Shown here: positions 1 through 15,002 of the stretch, piece by piece | Position numbering within the stretch: the stretch's first letter is position 1 | Layout: every line of letters starts with the position of its first letter | Assembly (NCBI RefSeq): GCF_007556705.1 | Contig: NZ_VJOL01000032.1 | Span: 1 to 32,805 of the forward strand | DNA from: Tepidimonas thermarum | Lineage (GTDB): Bacteria > Pseudomonadota > Gammaproteobacteria > Burkholderiales > Burkholderiaceae_C | DNA length: 32,805 bases | Direction of reading: 5' to 3' | The notes under the pieces: generated by a model | Databases searched by the model: none | Seen by the model: the letters and a program-made list of their open reading frames with translations, nothing else | Told to the model about the DNA's origin: nothing | Position numbers and translations under genes: made by a program

Positions 1-53
1 AGCAAGATCGCATAAGCGGCTTCCAAGGGGTTGGTTTCGACTCGTATTGCCAT
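1..53 (-). CDS. IS256-family transposase, N-terminal 17 residues only
   Basis: An ATG at 53 (minus strand) is preceded by AAAGGAGTGTAACCCTC, a strong ribosome binding site at good spacing. The translation begins MAIRVETNPLEAAYAIL and runs off the window. Several IS256/mutator-type transposases, as I remember them, start with a similar NPLEAAY-IL block. That and the interruption of the neighbouring gene make a transposase the best guess. With only 17 residues no catalytic motif can be checked, so another short-leader gene is possible. Confidence 0.5.
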   Translation of the reverse strand, partial: MAIRVETNPLEAAYAIL

Positions 54-85
54 GAGGGTTACACTCCTTTCTCGAAGTCATGGCG

Positions 86-490
86 TCAGACCCACCCTCG
101 CGCTGTCTGCTGGGCGGGGAGCGTAGGCGCGTAGCGCCGGAGATCCCCGCCCAGCAGACAACCGGCAAAATGGAATTTACAGAAAGAACGATACACAACT
201 TCGAACAGCGGCCGCAGGGCGCAGCAGCCGGCCGCCTCGCCATCCACCGTGGCCAGCACCAACGCCCCCAGCGGCGGTGCATAGGCCCCGGGCAACGTGG
301 CCAGTTCGTCGGCAAACCCCTGAAAGCACAGGTCGATGCCAATGTCGTCCTGGTACTCGAGGAACAGGCGCCTAACATCGTCCAGCGCGGGCCCGTTGAC
401 GATGGTGTGCAGCGCGATGTGGGGGCAGGCTTCTTCGCCGGTGGGTGAGGACGGTGAGGAAGCGGGCTGTGGCGACGAATCGACGTCCAT
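86..490 (-). pseudogene. GNAT-family N-acetyltransferase, interrupted by the IS
   Basis: Translation from the ATG at 490 gives a typical GNAT start: a conserved DVRRLFLEYQDDIGIDLCFQGFADELATLPG region (residues about 35-65) followed by GALVLATVDGEAAGCCALRPL, the first strands of the acetyl-CoA binding fold. The conserved acetyl-CoA loop (usually R/Q-x-x-G-x-G/A) and C-terminal half are missing. After residue 95 the frame reads about 40 residues of IS sequence and stops at 86. GNAT proteins of this type are normally about 155 residues, so the product lacks its cofactor site and should be inactive. It lies 59 bases downstream of the cytochrome b gene and could share its transcript. Confidence 0.75.
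104..160. repeat. Perfect 17-bp inverted repeat (hairpin) in the IS leader
   Basis: TGTCTGCTGGGCGGGGA at 104-120 is the exact reverse complement of 144-160. The 23-base loop contains a second inverted repeat, GGCGC (126-130) and GCGCC (134-138), so the RNA or single strand can form a stacked hairpin. It lies about 50 bases upstream of the transposase start codon. No U-tract follows on either strand, so it is not a standard terminator. It could control transposase expression or be a transposon end structure. Confidence 0.8.
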
Positions 491-549
491 GGCCGAATGA
501 TAGGGCGCGCGAGCGGGCGTGCCAACCGCAGCGGCCCTAGTCACGCGGT

Positions 550-1260
550 TCAGAGCGCGTCCCACCCCACGATGGCCACGGTGGCGGCGGCGCTCAACGC
601 CGCCACCCCCAGCGCCAGCAAGCGCTGCGGCCAGCCATCGGCGCTGGCGGGCGTGCCGGGCGGCAGCAGCTTGTCGCCGTGCACCATGGCCGGCACCAGC
701 GCTTTGCCGCGCCAACGGTACAGCGCAATGGCGGCGATGTGCAGCCCGATCAGGGTCAGCACCAAGGCTTTGCCCCAACCCTTGTGGTAGGCGGTCGCGG
801 CGTAGGCCGTTTCGGACGCGACCAGGTGCGCCAGCGGCCCGACAAAGGCGATTTCATCGTCGCTGATGAGGCCCGTGCCCACCTGCACCGCCAGCATCAC
901 CAGCATGGCCAGCACCGACAGCGCGCCCAAGGGGGTATGGCCCACCTCGTCCGCCGGTGTGCCCTGGCCGCGCAGGTAGCGCCACACGGCGCGTGGCCCG
1001 CGCACGAAGGCGGCAAAGCGCGACCAGCGCCCCCCCACCACGCCCCAGAGCAGGCGAAACAGCAGCAACGCCAGCACCCCATAGCCCAGGCGCTGATGCC
1101 AGGTCATCCAGTTGCCCCCCAGGTTGCCGGTCACCACCAGGCCAACCACGGCCAGCACCAGCAGCCAATGGAAGAGCCGGGTCGGCAAATCCCAGACGCG
1201 CACGGGCGCGCGCACGGCGCTGGCGTGGACAGGATCGGGGGCGGCTGGGGGCGTTGTCAT
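550..1260 (-). CDS. Cytochrome b561-family membrane cytochrome (Ni-hydrogenase-type cytochrome b)
   Basis: This 236-residue protein opens with VRVWDLPTRLFHWLLV, the usual start of bacterial di-haem cytochrome b561 / hydrogenase cytochrome b proteins (PF01292-like). Four hydrophobic helices can be seen, with candidate haem-ligand histidines in FHWLL, MTWHQRLGYG, YHKGWGK and LIGLHIAAI. It would sit in the inner membrane and pass electrons between quinones and periplasmic haem proteins. The start at 1260 has GGAG seven bases upstream; longer in-frame starts would run through the divergent gene. It is divergent from a cytochrome c' gene with only 90 bases between, suggesting shared control and a working pair. 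Confidence 0.9.
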   Translation of the reverse strand: MTTPPAAPDPVHASAVRAPVRVWDLPTRLFHWLLVLAVVGLVVTGNLGGNWMTWHQRLGYGVLALLLFRLLWGVVGGRWSRFAAFVRGPRAVWRYLRGQGTPADEVGHTPLGALSVLAMLVMLAVQVGTGLISDDEIAFVGPLAHLVASETAYAATAYHKGWGKALVLTLIGLHIAAIALYRWRGKALVPAMVHGDKLLPPGTPASADGWPQRLLALGVAALSAAATVAIVGWDAL

Positions 1261-1350
1261 GCGCGGGCTCCGAAACACAGGCGTGTGCTGCACATTTTGT
1301 CGTATCCGCATACACTGTTGGTGTCTGTTCGTTCCGATCGGAGGTTGTCC

Positions 1351-1794
1351 ATGAAAGTTCGCGTTTGGCTGGCCGCTGCGGCCTTGTTGTCGGCGGGTGC
1401 TGCCCAGGCCCAATTCCAAAAGCCCGAAGACGCGGTCAAGTACCGCCAGGCCGCCTTCACCGTGATGGGGGCTCACTTTGGTCGCATTGGCGCCATGGTG
1501 CAGGGGCGCGTGCCGTTCGACGCCAAGGTGGCGCAGGAAAACGCCGCCCTCGTGGTCGCGATGTCCAAGCTGCCGTGGGCTGGCTTTACGCCCGAGACGG
1601 AAAAGCTCAAGAGCCGCACCAAGCCCGAGGCGTGGATGGAGATGGACAAGGTGCGCGCCGGCGCCGACAAAATGGTGAAGGCCGTGGCCGAGCTGGAGGC
1701 CGCCACGCGCACCGGCAATCTGGACGCGGTCAAGAAGACTTTTGGCGACGCCGCGGCCACGTGCAAGGCGTGCCACGACGCCTACCGCGAATAA
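1351..1794 (+). CDS. Cytochrome c' (periplasmic, class II)
   Basis: A 147-residue precursor with a clear signal peptide (MKVRVWLAAAALLSAGAAQA) and a C-terminal haem-binding CKACH motif, as in class II cytochromes c'. The mature part is predicted to be helical, with FQKPEDAVKYRQAAFTVMGAHF at its start, which matches the first helix of the four-helix bundle. Members bind haem with an open or weakly occupied sixth position and handle NO or take part in electron transfer. GGAGG at 1341-1345 precedes the ATG. Its divergent neighbour is a cytochrome b561, a common partner arrangement in Proteobacteria. Confidence 0.93.
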   Translation: MKVRVWLAAAALLSAGAAQAQFQKPEDAVKYRQAAFTVMGAHFGRIGAMVQGRVPFDAKVAQENAALVVAMSKLPWAGFTPETEKLKSRTKPEAWMEMDKVRAGADKMVKAVAELEAATRTGNLDAVKKTFGDAAATCKACHDAYRE

Positions 1795-1854
1795 CGCGGC
1801 TCCCACGTGCGCCGCTGGGGGCGCTTCCGGCCTGCCAGCGGCGCGCCGGTCTTG

Positions 1855-1883
1855 CGGCCTCGACCACGACCCGGTCGAGGCCG
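1855..1883. terminator. Hairpin between convergent genes, probable terminator
   Basis: CGGCCTCGACC (1855-1865) and GGTCGAGGCCG (1873-1883) form a perfect 11-bp stem with a 7-base loop. It lies between the ends of the cytochrome c' and tlpA-like genes, one base beyond the latter's stop codon. Only TTTAG follows on the plus strand and no U-run on the minus strand, so termination efficiency is uncertain. Confidence 0.55.
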
Positions 1884-1884
1884 T

Positions 1885-2388
1885 TTAGCTTTCGGCCAGC
1901 AGCTGGTCCAGCAGCGCGCCCAGCGCGGCGAAGTCGGGCTCGCCCACGTAGCGTTTGACGATGCGGCCCTGGCGGTCGACGATGTACGTGGTGGGGGTGA
2001 GCTTGACCTCCCCCCAGTCGCGCGCCAAGGTGCCGTCGTGGTCGAGCGCGACCTTGAACGGCAGCTGCCGCGTGCGCGCAAAATTGGCCACCCACTCCGG
2101 CGGGTCGTAGCTCATCGCCACCGCCACGGTCTCGAAGCCGCGTGGCTGGAAGCGCCGGTAGGTGTCGACGAGTTGCGGCATTTCCTTGACACAGCTGACG
2201 CACGTGGTGGCCCAAAAATTGACCAACAGCACGCGCCCTTGCAGGTCGGCGCTGGTAAGCGTGCTGCCATCGAGCAGATGAAACGTGGACGCAGGGGCGC
2301 GCTCGGCGCGCGCGCACCCGGCCAGGGCGGCCGCCAGCGGGGCCAGCAGCGGAGTGGCGAGCAACCAGGGGCGAAGGCGAACGTTCAT
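1885..2388 (-). CDS. TlpA/ResA-like thioredoxin-fold lipoprotein
   Basis: A 167-residue protein with an N-terminal hydrophobic segment ending LAAALAGCA, a lipobox-like site, so it is probably anchored in the periplasm. A thioredoxin domain follows: LLVNFWATTCVSCVKEMPQL holds the CxxC pair (Cys63 and Cys66), LTPTTYIVDRQGRIV contains the cis-proline region. The WATTCVSC form is typical of TlpA/ResA reductases, which reduce apocytochrome c cysteines or other periplasmic thiols. The adjacent cytochrome c' would be a plausible client. I chose the ATG at 2388 because the signal peptide begins there; an in-frame start about 100 bases upstream would add a non-signal-like stretch. Confidence 0.88.
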   Translation of the reverse strand: MNVRLRPWLLATPLLAPLAAALAGCARAERAPASTFHLLDGSTLTSADLQGRVLLVNFWATTCVSCVKEMPQLVDTYRRFQPRGFETVAVAMSYDPPEWVANFARTRQLPFKVALDHDGTLARDWGEVKLTPTTYIVDRQGRIVKRYVGEPDFAALGALLDQLLAES

Positions 2389-2477
2389 GGCGGGCAATCG
2401 TGGGCAAACGCAAGTGATCGAAACAACCCGGGTAACCGGGCAGAGGCACGGGCGCGGTTTGCGGGTACGATGTGGCC

Positions 2478-2873
2478 ATGAGCGCGACACCCCCGATGCG
2501 GCCGCTGCGCGTGCTGGTGGCCGATGACAATCCCCTGAACCTGCGGCTGGCCACGCGTATTTTGCGCGAGATGGGGCACAGCGGCGTGCTCGTGGGCGAT
2601 GGCCACAAAGCCTTGGAGGCGCTGCGCGCGCAAACGTTCGATCTGGTGCTCATGGACGTCACCATGCCGGGCATGGATGGGGTCGAGGCGTTGCGCGCGT
2701 TGCGCGCGCGCGAGGCCGCCGAGCGCACCCGACGCACCCCGGTGATCATGGTCACCGCGTACGACCTGCCGGAAGACCACCGGCGGCTGTTGGACGCCGG
2801 CGCCGATGGCTACGTGGCCAAGCCGCTGGACGCCGAGCGCTTGGTGGCGGAGATCCGGCGCATCTTGGGGTGA
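2478..2873 (+). CDS. Stand-alone response regulator receiver (CheY-like)
   Basis: A 131-residue single receiver domain with no output domain. It has the acidic pair in VLVADDN, the phospho-acceptor Asp60 in DLVLMDVTMPGMDG, the conserved Thr in VIMVTAYD and Lys in YVAKPLD. Proteins of this type shuttle phosphate or act by protein contact. A GTG six bases upstream is an alternative start. It is followed after 28 bases by a giant hybrid histidine kinase whose two receivers resemble it, so it is probably a partner or phosphate sink in the same relay. Confidence 0.92.
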   Translation: MSATPPMRPLRVLVADDNPLNLRLATRILREMGHSGVLVGDGHKALEALRAQTFDLVLMDVTMPGMDGVEALRALRAREAAERTRRTPVIMVTAYDLPEDHRRLLDAGADGYVAKPLDAERLVAEIRRILG

Positions 2874-2901
2874 GGGGCGCGCGGCGCGGGGAGCAGACGC
2901 C

Positions 2902-8300
<5,399 letters not shown>

Positions 8301-8304
<4 letters not shown>

Positions 8305-9263
8305 CGACCGACCCCATGCCCGCACCCGCCTGGCCCGCACGCAAGCCGCGGCTGTTGCTGGTGGACGACCAGCCGGTGCATTTGCAGGTGCTCTACCGCA
8401 CCCTGGCGGCCGATCACCAGCTCTTCATGGCCACCAGCGGCGAGCAGGCGCTGCGCGTGGCGCGCGAGCAGCTGCCCGACCTTATCTTGTTGGACGTGGT
8501 CATGCCCGGCCAGGATGGTTTTGCCGTGCTGCAGCAACTGCGCGCCGATCGCGAGACGGCGGGCATTCCGGTCATGTTCGTGACCGCGCACAGTGGCGAA
8601 GATATCGAGACGCGCTGCCTGGAGGCGGGCGCGGTGGACTTCGTCCCCAAGCCGATCAACCCCAGCGTGGTGCGCGCGCGCGTGCGCACCCACCTGACGC
8701 TGAAATTCCAGTCCGACCTGCTGCGCTCGCTGGCGTTCGTCGATGGGCTCACCGGGGTGGCCAACCGCCGCCAGTTCGACGAGCGGCTGGCCACCGAATG
8801 GGCGCGCGCCCAGCGCTTGGGCAGCGCGCTTAGCCTGATCCTGGTCGATGTGGACCACTTCAAGGCCTACAACGATCACTACGGGCACCAGGCCGGCGAC
8901 GAGGCGCTGCGGCGCGTGGCCGCTGCCTTGCGCGAACAGGCGCGGCGCGGCACCGACTTGGTGGCGCGCTACGGGGGCGAGGAGTTTGCCTGTCTGCTGC
9001 CCGACACCGACCTGGCCGACGCGCGGCACCTGGCCGAACACATGCTCGAGGCGGTGCGCCTGTTGGCGATTCCGCACCGCACGGGGGGGGCGTCCGGCGT
9101 GCTCAGCGCCAGCTTTGGCGTGGCCACGCGCGCCGGGCCGGCGCAGCCGGGCTGGCAGCCCGCGGCGCTGCTCGGGGCGGCCGATGCGCAGCTCTACGAG
9201 GCCAAGCGCCGTGGGCGGGCGCAGGTGTGCGCCGCCGCCCTTGGCGACACGGCCCAGGACTAA
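8301..9263 (+). CDS. Receiver-GGDEF diguanylate cyclase (PleD-like response regulator)
   Basis: A 320-residue protein. An N-terminal receiver (LLLVDDQP, phospho-acceptor Asp65 in LILLDVVMPGQDG, FVPKPI) is joined to a GGDEF domain. The active-site motif is GGEEF (225-229), which is a functional form, with the metal-binding Asp in LILVDVDHFKAYND. RGTD at 216-219 stands five residues before GGEEF, the position of the RxxD inhibitory site, so product inhibition by c-di-GMP is expected. It would make c-di-GMP from two GTP on phosphorylation. It is translationally coupled to the preceding hybrid kinase, the likely phosphodonor through its HPt. Its stop overlaps the convergent gene's stop by 3 bases. 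Confidence 0.95.
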
Positions 9264-9727
9264 CGCGGCTGCGGTGCGTCGGGGGCTTGGCCGGCCGCTT
9301 GGCGCAACCGCGCACGCGCGTGGGCCAGCCGCTGCTCCAAGTACGGTCCGTAAAAATCGGGCACCCCCATGCCCTCCAGCCGTTCGGCCAGCTCACGGCC
9401 GCGGTCGTCCACGAACAGCAGCGTGGGCGCCACGCCAATGCGCCAGGCGCGCGCCAGCTCGTAGCCGGTCGTGGTTTGACCGCGCCAATCAAGCAGCGGG
9501 GTGCGGCGGTCCAGCATGTCGATCTGCACGGCCTGCACCTCGCCCCGGCGCAGCATGGGCAGCAGGTGGCTGTTGCGCACGATGTCGCAAAACGCGCAGC
9601 CAGCCAGCGTGACCATGACCACCAGCGGCTCGCCGCGCGCCCGCGCGGCCTGCGCCGCGGCCTGCAGCGAGGCGGGTACCGGCAGCGCGTTGGGCATGCG
9701 GGAGGCAGGGGTATCCGGGCGGGCCAT
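9260..9727 (-). CDS. Thioredoxin-fold protein (SoxW-like)
   Basis: A 155-residue protein with VVMVTLAGCAFCDIVRNSHL, a CxxC redox site in a thioredoxin-like fold, and the cis-proline segment IGVAPTLLFVDDRGREL. The arrangement resembles the SoxW / thioredoxin-related family (PF13098-like), which reduces periplasmic or membrane-bound partners. No clear signal peptide follows the chosen ATG at 9727; an ATG at 9808 gives a longer N-terminus without a convincing signal either, so location is unresolved. It is convergent with the diguanylate cyclase. Confidence 0.75.
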   Translation of the reverse strand: MARPDTPASRMPNALPVPASLQAAAQAARARGEPLVVMVTLAGCAFCDIVRNSHLLPMLRRGEVQAVQIDMLDRRTPLLDWRGQTTTGYELARAWRIGVAPTLLFVDDRGRELAERLEGMGVPDFYGPYLEQRLAHARARLRQAAGQAPDAPQPR

Positions 9728-9806
9728 GGTGCGAAGAATGGTCGGGTGCTGGGCGGTGGCGCCACACGGCAACGTGGTGGCAGCGCCGTGGGGTACGATG
9801 CGTGCC

Positions 9807-10409
9807 ATGGGATTGTGCCGCGCTTTCGTCCGTCGTGCTTGGCGCTGGGTTGGCCGTTCGGCTGCCGTGGCCGGGGTCGGTCTGGCGGCGCTGGGCGCGA
9901 CCGGCTGTTCGCCCACGCTGGATTGGCGCACCGTGCGCTACGACGCCGCGCCGGTGGCGGTCACGCTGCCCTGCAAGCCCGAGCGGGGCGCGCGTGACCT
10001 GCCCCTGTTTGGGGTGCAGCACGCGCCGGTGACGCTGCACATGCTCAGCTGCGAGGCCGCGGGGCACACCTTTGCGGTGGCGGCAGCACGCCTGCCGGAC
10101 GATGGCACCACGCCCGCGGCGCTGCAGCGCTGGGTGGACGACTGGCAGCGCGCCAACTGGGCCGCGCTGCAGGTGACGCCAGGGCCGACGGGTGCGCCGC
10201 CGGATTGGATGGCCGTGCCCTGCCGGGTGGCCGGCGCGACGTGGACGCGCTGCTGGCGCGGCCCCGGGCGCACACCCGCAGGCGCCAGCGTGCAGGCCCA
10301 GTTGCAATGGGCCAGCGACGGACGCTGGCTGGTGCAGTCCGCGCTCTACGGCCCGGGGCTGGCCGCCGACGCGCACGAGACGTACTTTGCCGGCATCACC
10401 TGGCGCTGA
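9807..10409 (+). CDS. Predicted lipoprotein of unknown function
   Basis: A 200-residue protein with basic residues then a hydrophobic stretch ending VGLAALGATGCSP, a plausible lipoprotein cleavage site. The mature part reads VRYDAAPVAVTLPCKPERG and later has several cysteines and a tryptophan-rich middle (WVDDWQRANWAAL). I do not recognise a functional family. An in-frame ATG at 9798 is an alternative start. The next gene, EIIA of the phosphotransferase chain, starts 19 bases downstream, so the two may be co-transcribed, but no functional link is evident. Confidence 0.65.
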   Translation: MGLCRAFVRRAWRWVGRSAAVAGVGLAALGATGCSPTLDWRTVRYDAAPVAVTLPCKPERGARDLPLFGVQHAPVTLHMLSCEAAGHTFAVAAARLPDDGTTPAALQRWVDDWQRANWAALQVTPGPTGAPPDWMAVPCRVAGATWTRCWRGPGRTPAGASVQAQLQWASDGRWLVQSALYGPGLAADAHETYFAGITWR

Positions 10410-10428
10410 TGGGCCGATAATTGCCGCT

Positions 10429-10848
10429 GTGAACGGCATCCTTGTCATCGCCCACGCGCCGCTGGCCTCGGCCCTGCGGCAGTGTGTGTTGCATGTCTTT
10501 CCGGATGCCGCCGGCATCATCGGCGCGCTGGACGTGCCGCCGAACCAGCCGCCTGAGGAGACCCTGGCCCAGGCGCAGCAGCTCATCGCCCGGCAGGGGC
10601 ACACCGACACCCTGGTGCTGACCGACGTGTTCGGCGCCACGCCGTGCAACGTCGCCGCCCGGCTCATCGATGGCGTGCACACCCGCTTGGTCACCGGGGT
10701 CAACCTGCCCATGCTGCTGCGCGCCGTCACCTACCGGCACGAGCCCATCGACACCCTCGTCTCGCGTGCCACGCGGGGGGGCACCGAGGGTGTCATGCCG
10801 CTGTCGCCATCGGCCCCCCACAATACCCCCCCAGCCAGCCCGCCATGA
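10429..10848 (+). CDS. PTS EIIA component, mannose type
   Basis: A 139-residue protein starting GTG: VNGILVIAHAPLASAL, with His9 as the likely phosphorylation site. DTLVLTDVFGATPCNVAARL matches the conserved TDLFGGTP-type motif of mannose-family EIIA. There is no IIB, IIC or IID gene nearby. This points to a regulatory EIIA, as in Burkholderiales where an EIIA-Man, HPr and EI set controls carbon storage or other enzymes. Its stop codon overlaps the HPr start (ATGA) by 4 bases. The C-terminus is a poorly conserved Pro/Ser-rich tail. Confidence 0.9.
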   Translation: MNGILVIAHAPLASALRQCVLHVFPDAAGIIGALDVPPNQPPEETLAQAQQLIARQGHTDTLVLTDVFGATPCNVAARLIDGVHTRLVTGVNLPMLLRAVTYRHEPIDTLVSRATRGGTEGVMPLSPSAPHNTPPASPP

Positions 10849-11110
10849 TCCAGCGCACCGTGACCATTTGCAACAAGCTCGGGTTGCACGCCCGTGCATC
10901 GGCCAAGCTCACCAAGCTGGCCGGGGGGTTCCAGTGCGACGTGTGGCTCAGCCGCAACGGTCGGCGCGTCAACGCCAAGAGCATCATGGGGGTGATGATG
11001 CTGGCCGCCGGCCTGGGCAGCGCGGTGGAGGTGGAAACCGACGGGCCCGATGAGGACGCCGCCATGCAGGCCATCGTCGCGCTGATCGAAGACAAGTTTG
11101 GGGAGGGGGA

Positions 11111-11114
<4 letters not shown>
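10845..11114 (+). CDS. ptsH: Phosphocarrier protein HPr
   Basis: An 89-residue HPr with LGLHARAS, where His15 takes the phosphate from enzyme I and passes it to EIIA. Ser46, in NAKSIMG, is also present; in other bacteria this serine is the target of HPr kinase/phosphorylase. No hprK gene is seen in the window. It is fused by 4-base overlaps to EIIA upstream and enzyme I downstream, so the three are translated as one unit. Confidence 0.96.
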
Positions 11115-12844
<1,730 letters not shown>

Positions 12845-12891
12845 ATCGTTGGGTTGGCGCTTGGGCGGGCGGTTACGCCGAACGGGCACGC

Positions 12892-13866
12892 TCAGCCGCC
12901 CACGCCCGCGGCGTGGGCCTGCTGGTCGGCGTGGTAGCTGCTGCGCACCAGCGGGCCCACCGCGGCGTGGGTAAAGCCCATGGCGTAGGCCTGTTCCTCG
13001 AACATCTTGAACGTGTCCGGGTGCACGTAGCGCCGCACCGGCAGGTGGTGGCTGCTTGGGGCCAGGTACTGACCGATCGTGAGCATGTCGATGCCGTGCG
13101 CGCGCATGTCGCGCATGACGTCGAGGATTTCCTCGTCCGTCTCGCCCAAACCGACCATCAGGCCGCTCTTGGTGGGCACGTGCGGAAAAAGCGCCTTGAA
13201 CTTCTTGAGCAGGTTGAGGCTGAAGGCGTAATCCGACCCCGGGCGCGCCTGCTTGTACAGGCGCGGCACGGTCTCCAGGTTGTGGTTCATCACGTCGGGC
13301 GGCGCGGCTCTGAGGATGTCCAGCGCCCGGTCGTCGCGGCCGCGAAAGTCCGGCACCAGGATTTCGATGCGCGTCTGCGGCGAGAGCGCGCGCACGCGCT
13401 CGATGCACGCGACGAAGTGGCCCGCGCCGCCATCGCGCAGGTCGTCGCGGTCCACGCTGGTGATGACCACGTAGCGCAGCTTGAGCGCGGCGATGGTGCG
13501 CGCCAGGTTCTCCGGCTCGTCGGGGTCGAGCGGATCCGGGCGGCCGTGCCCGACGTCGCAAAACGGGCAGCGGCGGGTGCACTTGTCACCCATGATCATG
13601 AAGGTGGCCGTGCCTTTGCCGAAGCACTCGCCGATGTTGGGGCAGGAGGCTTCTTCGCACACCGTCACCAGCCGGTTGGCGCGCAGGATGTCCTTGATCT
13701 CGTAAAAGCGCGTGCCGGGGCTGCCGGCCTTGACGCGGATCCAATCGGGCTTTTTGAGCGCGGGCGCGGGCTCGACCTTGATCGGGATGCGCGCGGTCTT
13801 GGCGGCGCTTTTTTGTTTGGCGGTCGGGTCGTAGCCGGCGGCAGGGGCGGTGGTGTCGGGGGTCAT
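12892..13866 (-). CDS. lipA: Lipoyl synthase
   Basis: A 324-residue radical SAM enzyme that inserts two sulfurs into protein-bound octanoyl groups. The SAM cluster ligands are Cys96, Cys100 and Cys103 in CTRRCPFC. The auxiliary, sacrificial iron-sulfur cluster has cysteines in [12 protein letters not shown], upstream. Other family motifs are [26 protein letters not shown], and [11 protein letters not shown]. The start at 13866 is the first ATG in frame. It follows lipB by 33 bases on the same strand. Confidence 0.97.
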   Translation of the reverse strand: MTPDTTAPAAGYDPTAKQKSAAKTARIPIKVEPAPALKKPDWIRVKAGSPGTRFYEIKDILRANRLVTVCEEASCPNIGECFGKGTATFMIMGDKCTRRCPFCDVGHGRPDPLDPDEPENLARTIAALKLRYVVITSVDRDDLRDGGAGHFVACIERVRALSPQTRIEILVPDFRGRDDRALDILRAAPPDVMNHNLETVPRLYKQARPGSDYAFSLNLLKKFKALFPHVPTKSGLMVGLGETDEEILDVMRDMRAHGIDMLTIGQYLAPSSHHLPVRRYVHPDTFKMFEEQAYAMGFTHAAVGPLVRSSYHADQQAHAAGVGG

Positions 13867-13899
13867 CGGCGATCCTGTTGTGACAGGCGGGCGGCAGGC

Positions 13900-14574
13900 T
13901 CAGGTGCGGGGCGCAAGCAGCGCCACCAGTTGGCGCGCCAGCACGTCGCGCACCGCCGCCAGCGGTGCCTGCACGCCGATGGTAGCAAGGTCCACCGTGC
14001 GCAGGCCGGCGTAGCCGCAAGGGTTGATACGGGAAAAGGGGCTCAGGTCCATGGCGACGTTGAGCGCCACACCGTGGTAGGTGCAGTGCCGGTGCACCTT
14101 GATGCCCAGCGCACTGATTTTGCCCAGCCCCGCAAAGGGGTCGGCACCAGGGCGTGGGCCGACCAGCGCCGCGTGGGCAAACGGGTCGTCCAGGCGCACG
14201 TAAATGCCCGGCGCGCCCGCGACGCGGTGGCCGGTCACGCCCCAGGTGGCCAGCGTGCGGATGACGGCTTCTTCGAGCCGGTGCACGTATTCTTTGACGA
14301 AGTAGCCGCTGCGGCGCAAATCGATCAGCGGATACGCGACCACCTGGCCCGGGCCGTGGTACGTGACCTGGCCGCCGCGGTTGGTGGCCACCACCGGGAT
14401 CGGTCCCGGGTCGAGCACGTGCTGCGCCTGCCCGGCCAGGCCCTGGGTGAAGACGGGCGGGTGCTCGCACAGCCACAGCTCATCGGGCGTGTCGGCGCTG
14501 CGCGCTTCGCTGAAGGCGCGCATGGCGCTGTAGGTGGCGGCATAGTCCGCCAGCCCCAGGTCGCGGACGATCAC
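13900..14574 (-). CDS. lipB: Octanoyl-[ACP]:protein N-octanoyltransferase
   Basis: A 224-residue protein that moves octanoate from acyl carrier protein to lipoyl domains. Family motifs are [33 protein letters not shown], and [11 protein letters not shown] with the catalytic lysine; the catalytic cysteine is in [10 protein letters not shown] set the start at the GTG at 14574, since MIVRDLG begins there and its GTGA overlaps the ybeD stop by three to four bases. It precedes lipA; together they supply lipoyl cofactors to pyruvate and 2-oxoglutarate dehydrogenases. Confidence 0.95.
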   Translation of the reverse strand: MIVRDLGLADYAATYSAMRAFSEARSADTPDELWLCEHPPVFTQGLAGQAQHVLDPGPIPVVATNRGGQVTYHGPGQVVAYPLIDLRRSGYFVKEYVHRLEEAVIRTLATWGVTGHRVAGAPGIYVRLDDPFAHAALVGPRPGADPFAGLGKISALGIKVHRHCTYHGVALNVAMDLSPFSRINPCGYAGLRTVDLATIGVQAPLAAVRDVLARQLVALLAPRT

Positions 14575-14837
14575 AGCACCACCCGCACCATGGGGTGGGT
14601 GGTCAGGGTGCGGTAGAGCTCGTCGAGCTGCTCGCGCGAGGTCACCGTCACCGTGATCGTCAGGCCCAGGTAGCGCCCACCGCGGCTGGGTCGCTGCTCG
14701 ATGCTGGCGGCGTCGAACGCCGGATCGAACTGCCGCGCGATGTGCGCGATGGCACCGACGAAGCCGTCGGTGTGGTGGCCCATCACTTTGATGGGGAAGC
14801 GGCACGGGAAGTCGAGCAGGGCAGGCGCGCTGGACAT
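14571..14837 (-). CDS. ybeD: YbeD family protein (DUF493)
   Basis: An 88-residue protein with the DUF493/YbeD pattern: [21 protein letters not shown], then a basic-acidic middle and [30 protein letters not shown]. The family has a small ferredoxin-like fold and sits next to lipB in many Proteobacteria, but its biochemical role is not established. The start at 14837 gives the usual length (about 88-90). It is the first gene of ybeD-lipB-lipA and lies 35 bases from the predicted promoter. Confidence 0.92.
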   Translation of the reverse strand: MSSAPALLDFPCRFPIKVMGHHTDGFVGAIAHIARQFDPAFDAASIEQRPSRGGRYLGLTITVTVTSREQLDELYRTLTTHPMVRVVL

Positions 14838-14871
14838 GTCAAATGGGGATGGACGACTCGGGTTTGACCCT

Positions 14872-14900
14872 ATAATAAGGGGCTTTGCCAGTGTAGCCAA
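14872..14900 (-). promoter_or_regulatory. Predicted sigma-70 promoter for ybeD-lipB-lipA
   Basis: On the minus strand TTGGCT (14895-14900) and TATTAT (14872-14877) are separated by exactly 17 bases, close to the consensus TTGACA and TATAAT. It points to ybeD. The plus strand carries TATAAT at 14871-14876, but no matching -35 box lies at the right distance, so use as the atp promoter is less likely. Confidence 0.6.
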
Positions 14901-15002
14901 AAGCTGCACCGGCGGCTCCAGCGTAAGCTTCAGAGCCACTTTGGCCGCTCGCTTGCCGTCAGGTCAGCGTCATTCGGTCTGTCGAAAATCGCAGGTTTGG
15001 CG

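Larger units (their letters stand above)
1..205 (-). mobile_element. End of an IS256-family insertion sequence (partial)
   Basis: Up to about position 205 the sequence does not fit the GNAT gene it interrupts. It is less GC-rich near the junction, and it contains a transposase start codon behind a good ribosome binding site plus a large leader hairpin. The GNAT reading frame is normal until the codons for CCALRPL (ending near 206) and then becomes unrelated. I place the element edge at 205/206. The other end and any target duplication lie outside the window. Assignment to IS256 rests on the recalled N-terminus of the transposase. Confidence 0.55.

Noticed and set aside
104-160. Integron attC site
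   Set aside because: The GTTRRRY and RYYYAAC core sites needed for attC are absent.
9260-9263. Overlap of two convergent stop codons as a regulatory site
   Set aside because: A 3-4 base overlap at gene ends is common in compact genomes.
12845-12891. Terminator between ptsI and lipA
   Set aside because: GGGCGGGCGG and CCGCCCACGCCC pair only imperfectly and no U-run follows.
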